Positions 11,479 through 21,300 of a stretch of DNA of 64,000 bases are shown piece by piece. Source of the stretch: Closterium sp. NIES-65. Lineage: Eukaryota; Streptophyta; Zygnematophyceae; Desmidiales; Closteriaceae. The stretch is from assembly GCA_948144175.1 (NCBI GenBank), contig CANXME010001269.1, positions 685,001-749,000 of the forward strand, given 5' to 3'. The notes beneath the pieces are model-generated. The model saw only the letters and a list, made by a program, of their open reading frames with translations. It did not search any database and was not told the origin of the DNA. The position numbers and the translations under genes are program-made. Numbering within the stretch: position 1 is the stretch's first letter; the number at the start of each line of letters is the position of its first letter.

Positions 11479-12588
11479 GACAGCAGTAGACTAGCAGCAT
11501 GAACAGTAGGGTAAAGGTAGTGCAGGGGTAGAGGCGCTGCTCTTACCAGACAGGGCGGCTCGGGTGACTCGGCGGTGCGGGCGGCTTGGCTGCAGGGCGG
11601 CTCGGGGGCTCGGCTGCTGGGCGGCTCGGCGGCTCGGCTGCTCGGCTGCTGGGCGGCTCGGCGGCTCTGCTGCTTGGCGGCTCGGCGGCCCGGCGGCTGA
11701 GCTGCTCGGCTGCTAGGCGGCTTGGCGGCTCTGCTGCTGGGCGGCTCGGCTGCTCGGCTGCTGGGCGGCTCGGCGGCTCGGTTGCTGGGCGGCTCGGTGG
11801 CCCGGCGGCTCGGTTGCTGGGCGGCTCGGCGGCGGCGGCTCCTGACTTAGGGACGGCGGTGGGGCCGTGAGGAGGCCGTAGAAGGTGGCTCGAGGGGCCA
11901 GGTGGAGCGGCGGCGAGGCCAGGTGGAGCGGCGGCGAGGCCAGGTGGAGCGGCGGCGGGGCCGGGAAGGCGGCGTCGGGGCCGCAGGAGTAGGCGCCGGG
12001 GCCAGTCGAGGTGGCGTTGGGGCCGGGAAGGGCGGCGTCGATGCCGCTAGGGCGGCTCACGGTGGGCCGACGGGCGGCTTGAAGGGCCGCAAGGGCGGCA
12101 CGCAGGGTCGAGGGGCGGCGCAAGAGGTCGCTAGGGCGGCGCGCGGGGTCGGTGGGGCTGCTGTAAGAGGCGGCGACGAGGCCGCTGTGAGAGGCGGCAA
12201 CAGGCCGTAAGGGGAGGCGGCGACGCCATTGAAGGGGTGGCGACGAGGCCGTAGGTGGAGGGCGGCGACGGGCCGCTGAGGGCGGTACAACGGGGCCGCA
12301 AAGGAGGCGGCGCGACGGGGCCGCAGAAGGGCGGCGCGACGGGCCAGAAGGGCGGCGCGACGGGCCGTAAGGGCAGCGCGACGGGCCGTAAGGGCGGCGC
12401 GACGGGCCGTGAGAGGGCCGCTAAGGGCAACGCGACGGGGCCGTGAGGGGCCTAGCGAGGGCGCGACGGTAGGGAGAGCACACGGAGCGCGACTCGGGCC
12501 TGAGCGGAGCGCGTTCCGGGCAGGAAAAAAAAAATTCGTAGTGGTGGGCCCTAGGAATCGTTCCCGCTAGGGAACCTGCTCGATACCA
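11479..12588 (-). other. Element A leader with PBS and GC-rich tandem repeats
   Basis: About 1.1 kb between LTR and gag. Next to the LTR is a PBS variant, TGGTATCGAGC (one base shorter than canonical), then a 6-bp stem (12560-12565 with 12570-12575) and GGGCCCACC (minus strand of 12543-12551). The rest is built of short GC-rich repeats: GGCGGCTCGGC-type units at 11570-11840, an AGGCCAGGTGGAGCGGCGGCG unit repeated about three times at 11897-11960, and GACGGGCCGTAAGGGCGGCGC-type units at 12290-12450. Open frames here follow from the GC content and I do not treat them as genes. Confidence 0.8.
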
Positions 12589-12717
12589 TGAGAAGAAACA
12601 AGGAATGAATGAACTATGAAAGAGTTGGGTACAAGTACTAACCCTAATTGGGTTGTACCCCTTATGGGCTACCCCACTATAGCCTACACAAAATGCATAA
12701 GCTATGATGTTCTGACA
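12589..12717 (-). repeat. Element A 5' LTR (129 bp)
   Basis: In element orientation it starts TGTCAGAACATCATAGC and ends CTTCTCA, followed directly by the PBS. It is closest in sequence to the LTRs of C, D and L. It contains the conserved LTR core with AATTAGGGTTAG. Confidence 0.9.
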
Positions 12718-13162
12718 AGATTAAGATCGACAGAAGTAAACGTGAGAAATGGCCCAAGCATATAGCGTTTTGGTGTGCGTTTCCAGGATTTTTATTGGCT
12801 GACAAAATTTCCAGTAGCGTCGGTTTCGATACGCACTTAACAGTAATAGCTGTACATACTAGAGCGCATAGATTTTCATACCAGTAAAAAAGTAACAAAT
12901 GTTGCATACAGAATAAAAAACAGTTGTATCTACTCAATCGCACAAGACATACTAATCCAAAACTGACAAACAAAGCGAACCCAAGTAGTAAAAACAGGAA
13001 TGTAACGTGTTGCTCCTGTTTATTGAGATTGCATGCGAGATAGGATAGGAAGTAAGAGCTCGTGAAAAACGCAATGTATGCACTTCCGTACTCACCTGAA
13101 TTAATCGTTGATGGTTTGGAAAAATGCTTTTATGGCTAAAATAAAACAAACTGCGCATGTGG

Positions 13163-13371
13163 TGTCAGAATATATTTGCTGTCTAGCCTGCAGTGGGGTA
13201 CTCTGTAATGAGTACAACCCAATTTAGGGCAATGTACTTGTATCCCAACTCTTGCTAGTCACTTCACTTCCCTTCCAATTTCTCGACTCTCACCTAACCC
13301 ACTCGAACTTACCTATCTCCTAGTGTGGGCCTAGGCTACTAAGCCTAGGCCCCACACCTAATATTTTCACA
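13163..13371 (+). repeat. Solo LTR related to element H
   Basis: 209 bp, starting TGTCAGAATATATTTGC and ending TTTTCACA, flanked by a perfect 5-bp duplication tgtgg (13158-13162 and 13372-13376). It is similar along its length to the 205-bp LTRs of element H, including GGGGTACTCTGTAATGAGTAC. Intact duplications with no internal sequence mark a solo LTR left by LTR-LTR recombination. Confidence 0.9.
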
Positions 13372-14307
13372 TGTGGTTGACGGTAAGCTTGCAAAACCAG
13401 GTCCACCCTGCAAAACATTCAAACACAGGGTGCTGTTTTGCATCCCCTGACTTCGCAACAGCGGGGTTAGTAAAGGCAGATTTTGTAATACACCAAAAGT
13501 CAAATACTTAGCCTTAGCAATCGTCGCGTGGCCACATGGCAAAAAACTGATGATATCGCGTCGCTACTTGCGTGCATGCCCAAAGCGAGAAGGCTGACAC
13601 CCTAGACCAAATCCGTTGACTTGGTATGTTGTTTCGACTGCCTTAGTCGCAACATATCGATCTTCGCGACGATGGCTGCTACGCACGAAACGAAGATAGG
13701 AAACGTCACATTGAGAGGAGTATGAACATGAAGATACCTCCAGATTAAAACTGCACGATAAAATAACATAAGGACAGCTTCACCTGCAAGATGAGAACGA
13801 TAAACGTACCTGCGATATTGCGTGACAATGTCTTTCCTCGCCGTGACGCATAAGTTACCTAGCAGCCAGCGCAGCTACTGCAGCGCGACGTTGATGGCGG
13901 AAGGAAGCTGCCGTATGAAAAGGGGAGAGTTGTGCAAAAGGGACAGTGTTGAAAAATAAATTAGGATACTGATATGGCGAACGCAACATAGTCAGGACGT
14001 TCTAAAACATAACATAGTTATCGTCTTGAAGGTACTTGGAGCTTGCATCTGGTGAACCTCAAAGGGAAAAAAACAATAAGTGGGGGGGGGGGGGGGGAGA
14101 AAAAGGTTGGTTGTGTGTAATAGTACTGGGACTACATGCGTAGAGGGGAATCGTGGGAGAAAGATTCTCGTGGGAAGGTGAGGGCATTTTCGTTGGACGT
14201 TTGGTTTGCCTAGGTTGGGTTGGCTGACGTGTATATTTCGGCGTGTGCGGATTGGATGAAAATGATTTTTAGGGTCACACGTCACACCACTGAAGAAGCC
14301 TTCCACT

Positions 14308-14455
14308 GTCTGAGGGGTTTTGAGTTGAGCACGCACTGTTACTGAACTTCTTCGCTCCCAGCGTAGCTACAGCGCTTCTGGCGCACTGTTACTGCTCTAT
14401 TTTTGCTCACAACGCAGAATTGGCTCCTTTCAACGCAGTTTTGATTTCATTGGTC
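14308..14455 (-). repeat. Left arm of an inverted (foldback) repeat around element C
   Basis: Its reverse complement matches 22006-22150 over about 145 bp, including CAGTAACAGTGCGTGCTC and AACTGCGTTGAAAGGAGC. The two arms enclose element C plus about 360 bp. A CAGTAACAGTGCG unit occurs twice within each arm. Confidence 0.75.
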
Positions 14456-14497
14456 CACACATGGCACATAACTACAAACCGAACCTGTGGATACTGT

Positions 14498-14629
14498 TGT
14501 CAGAACATTATAGCTTACTTATTTGTGTAGGCTATAGTGGGGTATCCCATAGGGGGTACAACACAATTAGGGTTTCCTATTTGTACTCACTTCGTTCATA
14601 GTCAATTCATTCTCGTTCTTTCTTTCACA
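14498..14629 (+). repeat. Element C 5' LTR (132 bp)
   Basis: Starts TGTCAGAACATTATAGC, ends TCTTTCACA. It contains a short inverted repeat (GTATCCC / GGGGTAC) and TTAGGGTTT, a plant telo-box in reverse orientation. Such a short LTR leaves little space for a U3 promoter. Confidence 0.95.
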
Positions 14630-14676
14630 TGGAATCAGAGCAGGTTCCCTCCTAGGGACTGCTTCTAAGGCCCACC
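14630..14676 (+). promoter_or_regulatory. Element C PBS, adjacent stem-loop and GGCCCACC motif
   Basis: PBS is TGGAATCAGAGC (one mismatch to canonical). A TCCCT / AGGGA stem (14646-14650 with 14654-14658) follows, then AGGCCCACC (14668-14676). This is the degenerate member of a set seen in the other elements. Confidence 0.7.
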
Positions 14677-15421
14677 GAAAAGCTCCCCGAGGCGCGTTTT
14701 CCTTTTTTTTTAGCGACCCGTTGTGTCGCCCCCAGCGGCCCGTCGCGCCGCCCTTCCCTTAGCGGCCTCGCCGCCCTTCGATCGCGGCTCCGCCGCGCTT
14801 CCTTAGCGGCCCCGCCGCCCTTCGATCGCGGCCCCGCCGCCCTTCGATCGCGGCTCCGCCGCCCTTCCTTAGCGGCCCCGCTGCCCTCTGCTAAGCGGCC
14901 CCGCCGCCCTTCGATCGCGGCCCCGCCGCCCTCTGCTAAGCGGCCCCGCCGCCCTTCGATTGCGGCCCCGCCGCCCTCTGCTAAGCGGCCCCGCCGCCTT
15001 GCTCACGCGGCCCTGCCGCCCTCTGCTACGCGGCCTCGCCGCCGCTTCGCCCGTGCACCTGCCCATGCACCCACCCGTGCACCTACCCGTACGGCCGCCA
15101 GTGCAGCCGCCTGTGCCCAGCCGCCCGTGCAGCCGCCCGCGAGCCGTCCCAGCCGCCCGTGCGGCCGCCCGTGAGTCGCCCGCGAGACGCCCGCGCCGCC
15201 CGAGCCGCCCGAGCCGCCCGCGAGACGCCCGCGCCGCCCGAGCCGCCCGAGCCGCCCGAGCCGCCCGAGCCGCCCGTGCCGCCCCAGCCGCCCGAGGAAC
15301 CGATCTTCTACTCCTGTGGGGCTCCTACTGCTCCTGGGCCGGCGCAGCTGCTGTGCTGCCGTGTTGCTGTGTCGCTGTGCTACCCGACTCTTCCTGCCCG
15401 GTGAGACTGTCAGCTGCTACA
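14677..15421 (+). other. Element C GC-rich leader
   Basis: It holds a partial GCTCC-CCGA-GGCGC hairpin (14682-14695), then tandem GCCCCGCCGCCCTTCGATCGC units (about 14750-15000) and CCGAGCCGCC units (about 15180-15290). The gag frame is open upstream to 14960, but this upstream part is Pro/Arg repeat and the relatives start at MATPSV, so I place the gag start at 15422. Confidence 0.75.
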
Positions 15422-16482
15422 ATGGCCACCCCCAGTGTCCTGACTTTTGACGCTGAGGGTCGCGCCATTGACTTTGCAGTCTGGATTGAGGACCTGCAGC
15501 TGTACTTACTGTGCGATGCGATCGATGAGGTTTCTCTCTTTGACTTTGTCTCTGGCGCTGTCCCTGCCCCTCCTGCTGATGCTGACCCCACTGTTCGCTC
15601 CAAGTGGGCCACACGCGATGCTGCTGCACGTCTTGCTGTGCGTTGCCACCTCTCTTCCTCCGAGCGTGCACACTTTAGTCAGTGCAAGACCGCTCAGGCC
15701 TTGTACGACGCTGTAGTTGCGCGCTACTCCTCCCCTTCCACTGCTACACTGAGCCGCCTCATGCTACCGTACCTCTTCCCTGACCTTGCTGCCTTTCCCA
15801 CAGTCACTGACCTCTTTACCCACCTTCGCGCTAGTGACACTCGCTACCGAGCTGCGCTTCCTGCTGCCTTCCTCGCCGAAAACCCCCCTCCCATGTACAT
15901 CACCCTCTACTTTCTAGTCACCCGTCTCCCTGAGTCCCTTCGTGCTGTTAGGGACCAGTTTCTCTCTGTCTGTCCCACCACCCTCACTGTCGACCTCCTT
16001 GAGAAGTCCCTGCTAGCGGCCGAGAAGAGCATAGTCGCTGTAGGGGCCTCTCGTGGTGACCCGCGCACCCCCATCTTTGAGGGGTGTTCTCCTTCCCCCC
16101 TGCTACCCTCTGTCGCCTCTGCTGCTGCGGTCGACCTCGTTGGTTTAGAGTCGGTCGGTGCGGCGTCTGCCCCCAGCGGTAGGCGCCGCTCTGGCAGGAG
16201 CAAAGGGGGCAAGGGCGCGGGTGGAGCTAGCGGAGGCGGTGGCGGAGGAGGTGGAGGCGGCGGGGGGAGTGGGGGTGGCGGTGGGGGTGGAGGAGGGGGT
16301 GGAGGTCCTGGTGGCGGCGGTGGAGGCGGAGGTGGCGGCGGAGGTGGTGGCGGAGGAGGCAGTGGGAGCGGCGGGGGCGAGGGTGGCGGTGGCGGCGGTG
16401 GCGGCGGAGGCGGGGGTGGCGGTGGTGGAGGTGGTCAGAGTGGCTCGTCCCAGAGGAGCGGCACTGGGGGTGGTCATCGCCA

Positions 16483-16515
<33 letters not shown>

Positions 16516-18304
16516 CTCTCGCGTCCCCGCCCCTCAGCAGCTCCGTGAGTGGTACTCGCAGCGTCAGCGTGGTGGGGCGTTCGGTCCCTGCGCCTACGTC
16601 CTTCGCACCGGCGACCGCGCGGGTGAGCAGTGTGGGGGCACCCACACCGCTCGCCGCTGCTTTGCCCGCCTGACCGACGCTTGGCGCCAGCAGTTTCCGG
16701 AGGCCTCTGAGATCCCCCGCTGGGGAGAGCTGTCTAGGGCTGGTGTAGCTGTGTTTGATCTTGACTTTGATGCTATCCTTGCTGCCATGTATGCTGTGAG
16801 TGTTAGTGATGATAGTGAGTGTTACCGGTGCTTTCCGCCCGACCCGGGCATTGGTACTGCTGTGTCACGTGCCAGTGAGGCTGCTGCTCTAGGTGCCAGT
16901 GCGTCTGTGCTCTCAGGTGCTAGTGAGTCTGCCCTCTCAGTAACTGTGTCGGCTTCTGCCTCCCACACCTTCACCCTTGACTCTGGGCCGTCTCGCTCCT
17001 TCTTTCGGGACCGCACCACTCTCACGCCGCTTAGTCGGCCGGTTGCGGTGTCCCTGGCTGACCCCTCTGGGGGTCCTGTCCTGTCTCGTTTCTCCACAGT
17101 CCTCCCGTGTCCGGCGGCTCCCTCTAGCACCCTGACTGGTCTTTACCTCCCCTTGTTCTCTACGAACCTGGTGAGTGGTGCTGACCTACAGGATGTGGGG
17201 GTCCACCAGTTCACTCCTGCTCGTCAGCGGGTGACACACTGCACAGAGGCTAGCACAGGTCGCCACCTGGCTACGTTTAGACGTCAGCCAGGGTCGAGCC
17301 TGTACACACTGACCACTGCTTCTCCTCCCGGTGCTGAGTCTGGTAGAGTCCCTTCGTCTGGTCAGGTGTTTGCTGCAGCGTCCAGGTCTGGTCCTGAGTC
17401 TGCCCCCTGTTCATGTCGCCGTCTGTCTCACGAGACTCTCCTCTGGCACCACCGCCTTGGCCACCCCTCTCTGCTTCGGCTCAGAGGCATGGCCTCCCGT
17501 CTTCTTGTGTCTGGTCTCCCCCGGTCCCTCCCTCCCCTTCCTCAGGGCCCTGGCCCTGCCTGTGTCCCCTGTGTCGAGGGGCGCCTGCGTGCTGCCCCTC
17601 ACTCCTCCCAGTTTCCTCCGACAGAGGCTCCGTTGCAGACACTTCACATGGACGTGTGGGGCCCTGCCCGCGTCCGTGGACTCGGTCACGAGCGCTACTT
17701 CCTGTTGGTGGTTGACGACTACTCGCATTACACCACAGTCTTCCCCTTGCGCAGCAAGGGTGATGTCACTGAGGTGCTGATCGACTGGATCCGCGCAGCT
17801 CGTCTCCAGCTCAGGCAGAGCTTTGGCTCGGACTTTCCTGTTCTGCGTCTGCACTCGGACAGAGGCGGAGAGTTCTCCTCTTGCCTTCTGCGTGCCTTCT
17901 GTCGTGCGCGAGGCATCCGCCAGACCTTCATGCTTCCGGACTCACCGCAGCAAAATGGGATTGCAGAGCGCCGCATTGGCATGGTCATGGACGTCGCTCG
18001 TACGTCTATGATGCATGCGGCTGCCCCCCATTTTCTGTGGCTGTTTGCGGTCAGATACGCGGCGCATCAGATCAACCTCCACCCCAAGGTCTCCAGGCCG
18101 GAGACCTCCCCAGCCCTGCTGTGGACGGGGAAGGTTGGCGATGCGTCGGCGTTCCGGGTCTGGGGATCTCGGGCGTTTGTCCGCGACTTGTCTGCGGACA
18201 AGCTGTCCCCTTGCGCTGCTCCCTGCGTCTTCCTGGGGTTCCCCCCCGACGCCCCTGGGTGGCAGTTCTACCACCCCACCTCTCGACGTGTTCTGTCCTC
18301 CTAG
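15422..18304 (+). CDS. Element C gag-protease-integrase (to internal TAG)
   Basis: 960 residues. Gag (1-255) starts MATPSVLTFDAEGRAIDF; a Gly-rich tract (about 260-340) and poly-Q (about 355-364) follow. A finger with spacing C-X13-C-X3-H-X4-C lies at about 390-413 (16589-16660), in place of the usual CCHC knuckle. Protease is at about 517-526, reading DSGPSRSFF where relatives have DSGASRSFF. GAG-pre-integrase HHRLGH is at about 677, and the integrase core has MDVWGP (743), HSDRGGEF (811) and NGIAERRIG (846) as the D, D, E positions. The frame ends at TAG 18302-18304, a CAG codon (Gln, SSQDVTFDE) in all relatives. Products would act in virus-like particles and in integration. Confidence 0.93.
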
Positions 18305-21300
18305 GACGTCACGTTCGATGAGTCGGTACCCTACTACCGCCTCTTCCCCTACCGCACTCCTTCCCTTCCCCCGCCCCCGCTCTTCTTGGTACCAGGTCCC
18401 CCCACGGTAGACCCCCTCCCCCCTCAGGGTCCTGCCCCTTCAGGTGTGTCCCAGGTAGACGCGGTCGAGCCTGTCGAGGTCACTGGTGACTCTGGTGCTG
18501 CTGCGGGAGCTGAGCCTGGGGGTGCTGGGCCAGGGGGTGCGGAGTCTGGGGGTGCTGAGCCTGGAGGTGCTGAGCCTGGGGGTGCTGAGCCTTGGGGTGC
18601 TGAGACTAGGGGTACTGAGCCTGGGGGTGCTGAGCCTGGGGGTGCTGAGCGTGGGGGTGCTGAGACTGGGGGTGCTCCGCCTGGAGGTGTTTTGCCTGAG
18701 GGTGCTGAGCCTGGGGGTTCTCCGCCTGGAGGTGCTTCGTCTCGCCGAGAGCCACTCTCCCCACAGGAGCTGCGTGAGTGGTTTGCCCGGCGCTGGAGGC
18801 GTGCTGCTGGTGCTGGAGGTTCTTCGGCTGCAGAGGGTGCTGCTGCCGCGCGTCCCGGAGGTGCTCGGGCTGTGGGTGCTGGAGCTGCTGGGCCTGAGGG
18901 TTCTCCTGCAGCTGGTACTGCTGTGGGTGTTGGCGCTGAGACTACTGCTGGCGGTCCGGCTGGCAGTGCTCCTGGTGCTGCTCGGGGTGCTGGAGGTGCT
19001 GCTGGAGGTGCTACTGGAGCGGGTACTCCTGCTGGGGGTACTGGTGCTGTCCCTGCTGTTTCTGGCGTCGCCACGCGGCCCCGACCGTACTTCGTTCCGC
19101 TCCTGCAGCACGTTCTTAGTCTGACACCTTCTCCTGGTGCTCCTCCTCCTCCCTTAGAGGGTCAACAGCCAGTCCCATCACAGTCACAGCTACAGCCTGC
19201 CTCCCCTTTGCCTGCTCCTTCTCCCTACGCTGGTCCGACTGGAGGTCTTACTAAGCGTCGTGAGCCTGCGTCTCGTCCTGCGTCGCTTGTTCGCACTACA
19301 CGCACTAGTGGTCGCGGTTCGCGTCAGCGTCCTCCTCCTGTCCCTGGCACGCACCGGATGTCTCTGCGTCCGTCCACTGCTCCTCTGCGTGCCCCTTTGC
19401 CTTCTCCTCCTGCTTCCTCTCTTCCTGCTCTTGCCGACCCGGAGTCGGACTCTCTTCGTGCTGCCAGTCCCACTGTCACGCGTCTCCTTGCTACTGCTGT
19501 CAGTGACCCTTCCTTCGAGTCTTCTGCTGCGTCTGCCCTTGTCACTGAGCTTGTCGACTTTGCTGCGCGCTGTTGTCTAGACTACGCTGCTAGTCTTGTC
19601 GCTGAGTCTGAGTCTGCCTATCCTCCGTCCGTCGGGGGTGAGTGTGCCCTAGGCACGGACGTCCTTGAGGACAGGCAGGAGGAGTTCCAGTGTCTGGCCG
19701 CCGCTTCACCTCATCTCGCGTTTGTACTGCTCGCCCCTGAGGGAGACCCGGATGCACTAGACATCCCGACTCCGCGCTCTTACGCGGAGGCGATAGAGGG
19801 TCCCTACTCCTCTCAGTGGCAGGCAGCTATGGATGCAGAGATGGCTTCCTGGAAGTCCACAGGCACCTACGTTGACGTTGTTCCCCCTCCTGGGGCGAAC
19901 ATCGTTAGTGGCATGTGGATCTTCAGGGTGAAGCGGCCGCCGGGCTCTCCGCCTGTCTTCAAGGCGTGTTACGTGGCTCGTGGCTTCAGTCAGCGGCAGG
20001 GAGTTGACTACTTTCAGACCTTCTCCCCCACCCCGAAGATGACCACTCTTTGGGTACTGCTGCACGTTGCTGCTCACCGCGACTACGAGCTGCACTCTCT
20101 CGACTTCAGCACAGCTTTCTTGCAGGGCAGCCTGCACGAGGAGATCTGGCTGCGTCGCCCACCTGGCTTCACTGGGCCTTTCCCTCCTGGTACCCAGTGG
20201 AGTCTCCGGCGTCCAGTCTACGGTCTCCGCCAAGCGCCACGTGAGTGGCACGACACACTGAGGACTACGCTTGCGGCACTTGGGTTTGCTCCTTCTACTG
20301 CCGACCCGTCGCTGTTTCTGCGCACCGACACCTCTCTGCCGCCGTTCTACATCCTCGTGTACGTCAACGACTTGGTCTTTGCCACAGCTGACACTGCTGG
20401 ACTCACCTACGTGAAGTCCGAGCTGCAGAAGAGACACACGTGCACAGACCTGGGTGAACTGCGCAGCTACCTTGGCTTGCAGATCACTCGGGACAGAGCA
20501 CGCCGCACAATTACCCTGACTCAGTCACACATGGTGCAGCATGTCCTTCAGCGCTTCGGCTTCACGTACTCCTCGCCTCAGGCCACTCCTCTGCCTACTC
20601 GCCACTCGCTCTCAGCTCTGCCTTCGGATGAGTCCGTAGAGTCGAGTGGCCCGTATGCAGAGCTTGTTGGCTGCCTCATGTACCTGATGACCTGCACACG
20701 ACCTGACCTTGCATACCCTCTTAGCATTCTCGCACGCTATGTTGCTCCTGGGAGACACCGACCAGAGCACATGGCTGCAGCGAAGAGGGTGTTGCGCTAC
20801 TTGTGCAGTACATCGGGCATGGGGCTAGTGCTTGGAGGGCGCAGTCCAGTGGTCCTCACTGGGCACGCGGACGCTTCTTGGGCTGACGACCAGGCTACTC
20901 AGCGGTCGTCACCGGGTTACACTTTCAATCTTGGTCCCGGCTCTGTTTCGTGGCGGGCTACCCGCTCGTCTTCTGTTCTCGGCTCCAGTTGTGAGGCTGA
21001 GATCTACGCCGGGGCTATGGCTGCCCAGGAGCTTCGCTGGCTCACCTACCTGCTGACCGACCTTGGAGAGCCGCCTCGTTCTCCTCCAGTCCATTACGTA
21101 GACAACAAGGCCATGCTGGCCTTGTGTCGAGAGCAGCGACTGGAGCACAGGACAAAGCACATTGCTCTCCGCTACTTTCTTGCTCGTGAGCTACAGCAGC
21201 GTGGACAGTTGCGACTTGCGTACGTGGCCTCTGAGGCCAACACTGCTGATGTCTTCACCAAGGCACTTACGCCTTGTGATCATCAGCGTTGCTGCACGCA

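Larger units (their letters stand above)
1..12717 (-). mobile_element. Element A: short-LTR Ty1/copia retrotransposon, split by element B, 3' end outside window
   Basis: The element reads right to left: 5' LTR at 12589-12717, leader, gag, then protease, integrase and the start of reverse transcriptase, running off the window at position 1. Element B sits inside the Gly-rich part of gag; removing B and one copy of its target duplication (cccca at 4117-4121 and 10626-10630) restores continuous gag sequence in one frame. Domain content and order are those of Ty1/copia (integrase before RT). The copy is dead: gag has a stop at codon 20, and the pol region has several stops and frameshifts. The 5 bp right of the LTR are agatt; the partner duplication lies outside the window. 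Confidence 0.93.
12718..14492. other. Gene-free AT-richer interval with a solo LTR
   Basis: No ORF here resembles a known protein. Contents: a solo LTR (13163-13371), a small hairpin near 13624-13656 (arms TATGTTG and CAACATA), a run of G at about 14082-14098, and the left arm of a foldback repeat (14308-14455). The rest appears to be unique intergenic DNA. Confidence 0.6.

Noticed and set aside
11586..12446. GC-rich ORFs in the element A leader (both strands)
   Set aside because: Made entirely of tandem leader repeats; the frames are not shared with the leaders of C, D, G, J or L.
18424..19111. Long Pro/Ser/Ala-rich minus-strand ORFs opposite the element C linker
   Set aside because: Antisense shadows of the GC-rich repeat array with no start context and no recognisable domain.
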